DNA from: Pseudomonadota bacterium
GTDB taxonomy: Bacteria > Pseudomonadota > Alphaproteobacteria > Acetobacterales > Acetobacteraceae
NCBI GenBank assembly: GCA_021819535.1
Contig: JAKAQU010000134.1
Location: forward strand, 1-7,537
Length of the DNA stretch: 7,537 bases
Direction: 5' to 3'
Made by a program: the position numbers and the translations under genes. Shown one piece after another: positions 5,406 to 7,537 of the stretch (the stretch's first letter is position 1; the number at the start of each line of letters is the position of its first letter). Under the pieces are notes generated by a model, which saw only the letters and a program-made list of their open reading frames with translations, ran no database searches and was not told the DNA's origin.

Positions 5406-6845
5406 GTGTATGGCGATGAAGCCTATTGGCTCGCGGCGCTGTTCGGGCTGATCCGCGCCCAGATCCTGGCGCCGCTCGGCATCATCGTCGCCCTTGCCCT
5501 CAGCCTTCATATTCTGCTCACCAAGCGCGATATTGGTGCTGCGATCGGCTGGATCGGGCTGGTTTGGTTCTCGCCGCTCCCCGGAGGCGTGGTCTATCTG
5601 GTATTCGGCGTCAATCGCGTGCGGCGGCGGGCGCGTCTTCTGCGCGAGGTTGCGGCGCCGGCAGGAGCGGTGCCGGCGGGCTCGCCGCGCGACGATCATC
5701 TCGCCCCCCTCGAACGCGCGGCACGGCATCTGACACGGCGCGGAACCGTCGCCGGCAATGCCATCACCATGCTGCGGAACGGCGATGCCGCCTATCCGGA
5801 AATGCTTGCCGCGATCGAAGGCGCGCGGATCTCGGTTGCGCTTTCAACCTATATCCTGCGCGACGACGAGGCGGGCGGGCCGATCATCGATGCGCTGATC
5901 GCGGCAAAAGCGCGCGGGGTTGCGGTCCGCGTGCTGCTGGACGGCGTCGGCAGCGGCTATTTCGTCTCGCCCGCCTATCGGCGGCTCTCGCGTGCCGGGG
6001 TGAAGGTCGCGCGGTTTCTCCACTCGCCGCTGCCGTGGCGGATGCCGTTTCTCAATCTCCGCAGCCACAAGAAATTGCTGCTCATCGACGGCCGGCGCGG
6101 CTTCACCGGCGGCATGAATATCGGCGCCGAAAATCTCGTCCTGCGCGGGCCGCGCCATCCGGTGCGCGATACCCATTTCGCGGTCGAAGGCCCGATCCTT
6201 GCGCAACTCGTCGAGGCGTTCGCCGTCGATTGGGCGTTCATCACCGGCGAGACATTGGCGGAGGCGGCCTGGTTCCCCCCTTTCGAAGGCGAGGCCGTGG
6301 GTGAGGCGGTGGCGCGGGTGGTGACGTCGGGCCCGGATGAGGATGTCGAGAAGATCGAAATGCTGATTTTGCAGGCGCTGGCCTGCACGCGGCGTTCGGT
6401 TGCGATCATGACGCCCTATTTCCTGCCCGATGAACGCCTGGTGACGGCGTTGGCGCTGGCGGCGCTGCGCGGGGTTGCGGTCGATGTCGTGGTCCCGGCG
6501 CGGAGCAATCATCGTCTCGTGGACTGGGCGAGCGAGGCCAATATCGCGCCCTTGCTCCGCGAGGGGGTGCGAATCTGGCGCAATCCGGGGGCGTTCGACC
6601 ACTCGAAAATGATGGTGGTCGATGGCATTTGGGGTCTCATCGGCAGCGCGAATTGGGATATGCGCAGCTTCCGGCTGAATTTCGAGCTGACCGTCGAGGC
6701 GTTCCACGGCGATCTCGCTGGAAAGCTCACGGCGCTCATGAAAGCATGCCGTGGGTCGCGCATCAGCCTGCGCGAGATCGAGGCCTGTTCCTTCCCGCGC
6801 CGTCTCCGCAACGCCGCGGCCCGCCTTCTCCTCCCTTACTTGTAA
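5406..6845 (+). CDS. cls: Cardiolipin synthase-type phospholipase D family protein
   Basis: This is a membrane-anchored phospholipase D superfamily enzyme, most likely a cardiolipin synthase. Such enzymes join phosphatidylglycerol with a second phospholipid (phosphatidylglycerol or phosphatidylethanolamine) in the inner membrane. It is 479 residues, the usual Cls length. Two membrane helices (about 20-38 and 45-67) form the PLDc_N domain, with IGWIGLVWFSPLPGGVVYLV and FGVNR. Two complete HKD motifs give the active site: His221/Lys223/Asp228 (HKKLLLID, followed by GGMNIG) and His399/Lys401/Asp406 (HSKMMVVD, followed by GSANWDMRSFRLNFE). The last segment is typical of Cls and not of nucleases of the superfamily. 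It starts 81 bp after serS, so it may be read through or have its own promoter; none is obvious. Which Cls subtype (ClsA, B or C substrate preference) cannot be told from the sequence. Confidence 0.9.
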   Translation: MYGDEAYWLAALFGLIRAQILAPLGIIVALALSLHILLTKRDIGAAIGWIGLVWFSPLPGGVVYLVFGVNRVRRRARLLREVAAPAGAVPAGSPRDDHLAPLERAARHLTRRGTVAGNAITMLRNGDAAYPEMLAAIEGARISVALSTYILRDDEAGGPIIDALIAAKARGVAVRVLLDGVGSGYFVSPAYRRLSRAGVKVARFLHSPLPWRMPFLNLRSHKKLLLIDGRRGFTGGMNIGAENLVLRGPRHPVRDTHFAVEGPILAQLVEAFAVDWAFITGETLAEAAWFPPFEGEAVGEAVARVVTSGPDEDVEKIEMLILQALACTRRSVAIMTPYFLPDERLVTALALAALRGVAVDVVVPARSNHRLVDWASEANIAPLLREGVRIWRNPGAFDHSKMMVVDGIWGLIGSANWDMRSFRLNFELTVEAFHGDLAGKLTALMKACRGSRISLREIEACSFPRRLRNAAARLLLPYL

Positions 6846-6853
6846 CGAATGTG

Positions 6854-7468
6854 TCAGGCCGCCTCAGGCAGGGCGGCGGCGCGCTCAAGCTGGATCACGA
6901 TCGGGTGATGATCGGAGGCGCCACGGCCGAGCACCATGGGGGCGGTGGCGATGAGGCCGCGCATGAGGCAGCGGTCGATACGGAGCGGCAGCACGTCGCC
7001 GGCACGATGGGTCGGCGCGCGCGGGCCGACATCGTGGAATCCGGGCAGCCAGGCGGGGCCGATGAGATTGAAATCGCCGAGCACGGCGGCATGCGCGGGG
7101 AGAGCTGCTGCGACGCGGCGAAGCTGGCGGCGGTTCAGAACCTGCCCATGCGACAGATGGACGTTGGCGAGGGTGAAATCACCGAGATCGATGATCTGGC
7201 AGATGCGTTTGACGATCGTGCCCGAGGGCAGCCACAAAAGCCGAGGCGGGCGGGGAAACGGGTCGCGGCTCCACGCGGCGAGGCCATGGATACGCCCGGG
7301 AAGCGGCGTCCGCGCATAAAATCCGCCGATCTCGTGCGCGAGCGAATCGATGGCCGCCGTCGCTTCCTGCATCAGCAGCACGTCCGGGCGTTCGCGCCGG
7401 ATGAGGGCCGCGACATCGGCGAGCGATGCGCCCTTCAGGCGTAACAGATTCCAGCTTATGATTTTCAT
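6854..7468 (-). CDS. Endonuclease/exonuclease/phosphatase (EEP) family protein
   Basis: This is a small metal-dependent phosphohydrolase of the EEP (DNase I / exonuclease III-like) superfamily; the true substrate is unknown. The 204-residue product has the motifs in order: SWNL with Asn7; MQEA with Glu35; NVHLSHG with His104; GDFN with Asp132 and Asn134; RIDRCL with Asp165; and SDHHPI with Asp186 and His187. It lacks a signal peptide and is compact compared with the 230-300 residues common in the family. The ATG is fixed by a TGA codon only two codons upstream in the same frame; no Shine-Dalgarno sequence is visible. It converges on cls with 8 bp between stop codons. In E. coli an EEP protein (YbhP) is encoded next to ClsB, so a role around phospholipids is possible. 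A nuclease or a sphingomyelinase-like phosphodiesterase remain alternatives. Confidence 0.85.
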   Translation of the reverse strand: MKIISWNLLRLKGASLADVAALIRRERPDVLLMQEATAAIDSLAHEIGGFYARTPLPGRIHGLAAWSRDPFPRPPRLLWLPSGTIVKRICQIIDLGDFTLANVHLSHGQVLNRRQLRRVAAALPAHAAVLGDFNLIGPAWLPGFHDVGPRAPTHRAGDVLPLRIDRCLMRGLIATAPMVLGRGASDHHPIVIQLERAAALPEAA

Positions 7469-7537
7469 GGGTGGTCATCGCTACTCGATGTTGCGCGCGA
7501 TATAAAATAGCAATCGCGTGAAGATTTTGCTACCGGC
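7469..7537 (-). promoter_or_regulatory. Upstream region of the EEP gene with small inverted repeat and AT-rich core
   Basis: This 69-bp tail of the window holds arms cgcgat (7496-7501) and atcgcg (7513-7518) around an AT-rich 11-base core. On the minus strand the core offers a weak -10-like TATTTT (7509-7504). On the + strand it reads TATAAA (7501-7506), which could belong to a gene lying right of the window. No good -35 box is seen for either, so promoter and operator roles are guesses. Confidence 0.25.

Noticed and set aside
6858..6877. GC-rich hairpin gccgcc/ggcggc after cls as a terminator
   Set aside because: There is no T-run on either strand, and it lies in the EEP coding end where GC-rich complementarity is expected by chance.
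6629..7444. Plus-strand open frame of 271 codons over the cls end and the EEP gene
   Set aside because: It is the antisense of the EEP gene, whose ordered catalytic motifs on the minus strand show which strand codes. The plus-strand product has no recognisable motifs.

Overview
This is a GC-rich stretch of alphaproteobacterial chromosome carrying conserved housekeeping genes. The gene string nagZ, scpA, scpB, tatB, tatC, serS is typical of Alphaproteobacteria. The style of the proteins and the AT-rich palindromic repeat after scpB point to Acetobacteraceae (acetic acid or acidophilic relatives such as Acidiphilium). The family-level assignment is an inference from memory, not from a search.

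Region by region: (1) 2-2499 holds four tightly packed + strand genes: the 3' part of nagZ (muropeptide recycling), a site-2-type membrane metalloprotease, scpA and scpB (SMC-associated condensin subunits). Each start overlaps the previous stop, so they are very likely one transcript with translational coupling. (2) 2500-2740 is the only long non-coding gap. It is strikingly AT-rich and holds a composite palindromic element at 2565-2682: two outer self-complementary blocks flanking a longer imperfect inverted repeat with its own central hairpin. A T-rich run follows, so it may end the scp transcript. (3) 2741-5324 holds tatB, tatC and serS, a second + strand cluster. It makes the receptor core of the twin-arginine translocase and seryl-tRNA synthetase. 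tatA, normally just upstream of tatB, is absent from its usual place, which the repeat occupies. (4) 5406-6845 is a cardiolipin-synthase-type phospholipase D family enzyme. It faces, tail to tail and 8 bp apart, a minus-strand endonuclease/exonuclease/phosphatase-family gene (6854-7468). These two families are also neighbours in E. coli (clsB and ybhP). (5) 7469-7537 is a short AT-containing upstream region with a small inverted repeat; the window ends there.

No mobile-element genes, CRISPR arrays, tRNA or rRNA genes were seen. I found no convincing new multi-gene system. The observations most worth following are the palindromic element, the missing tatA beside it, the protease built into the scp transcript, and the cls/EEP pairing.
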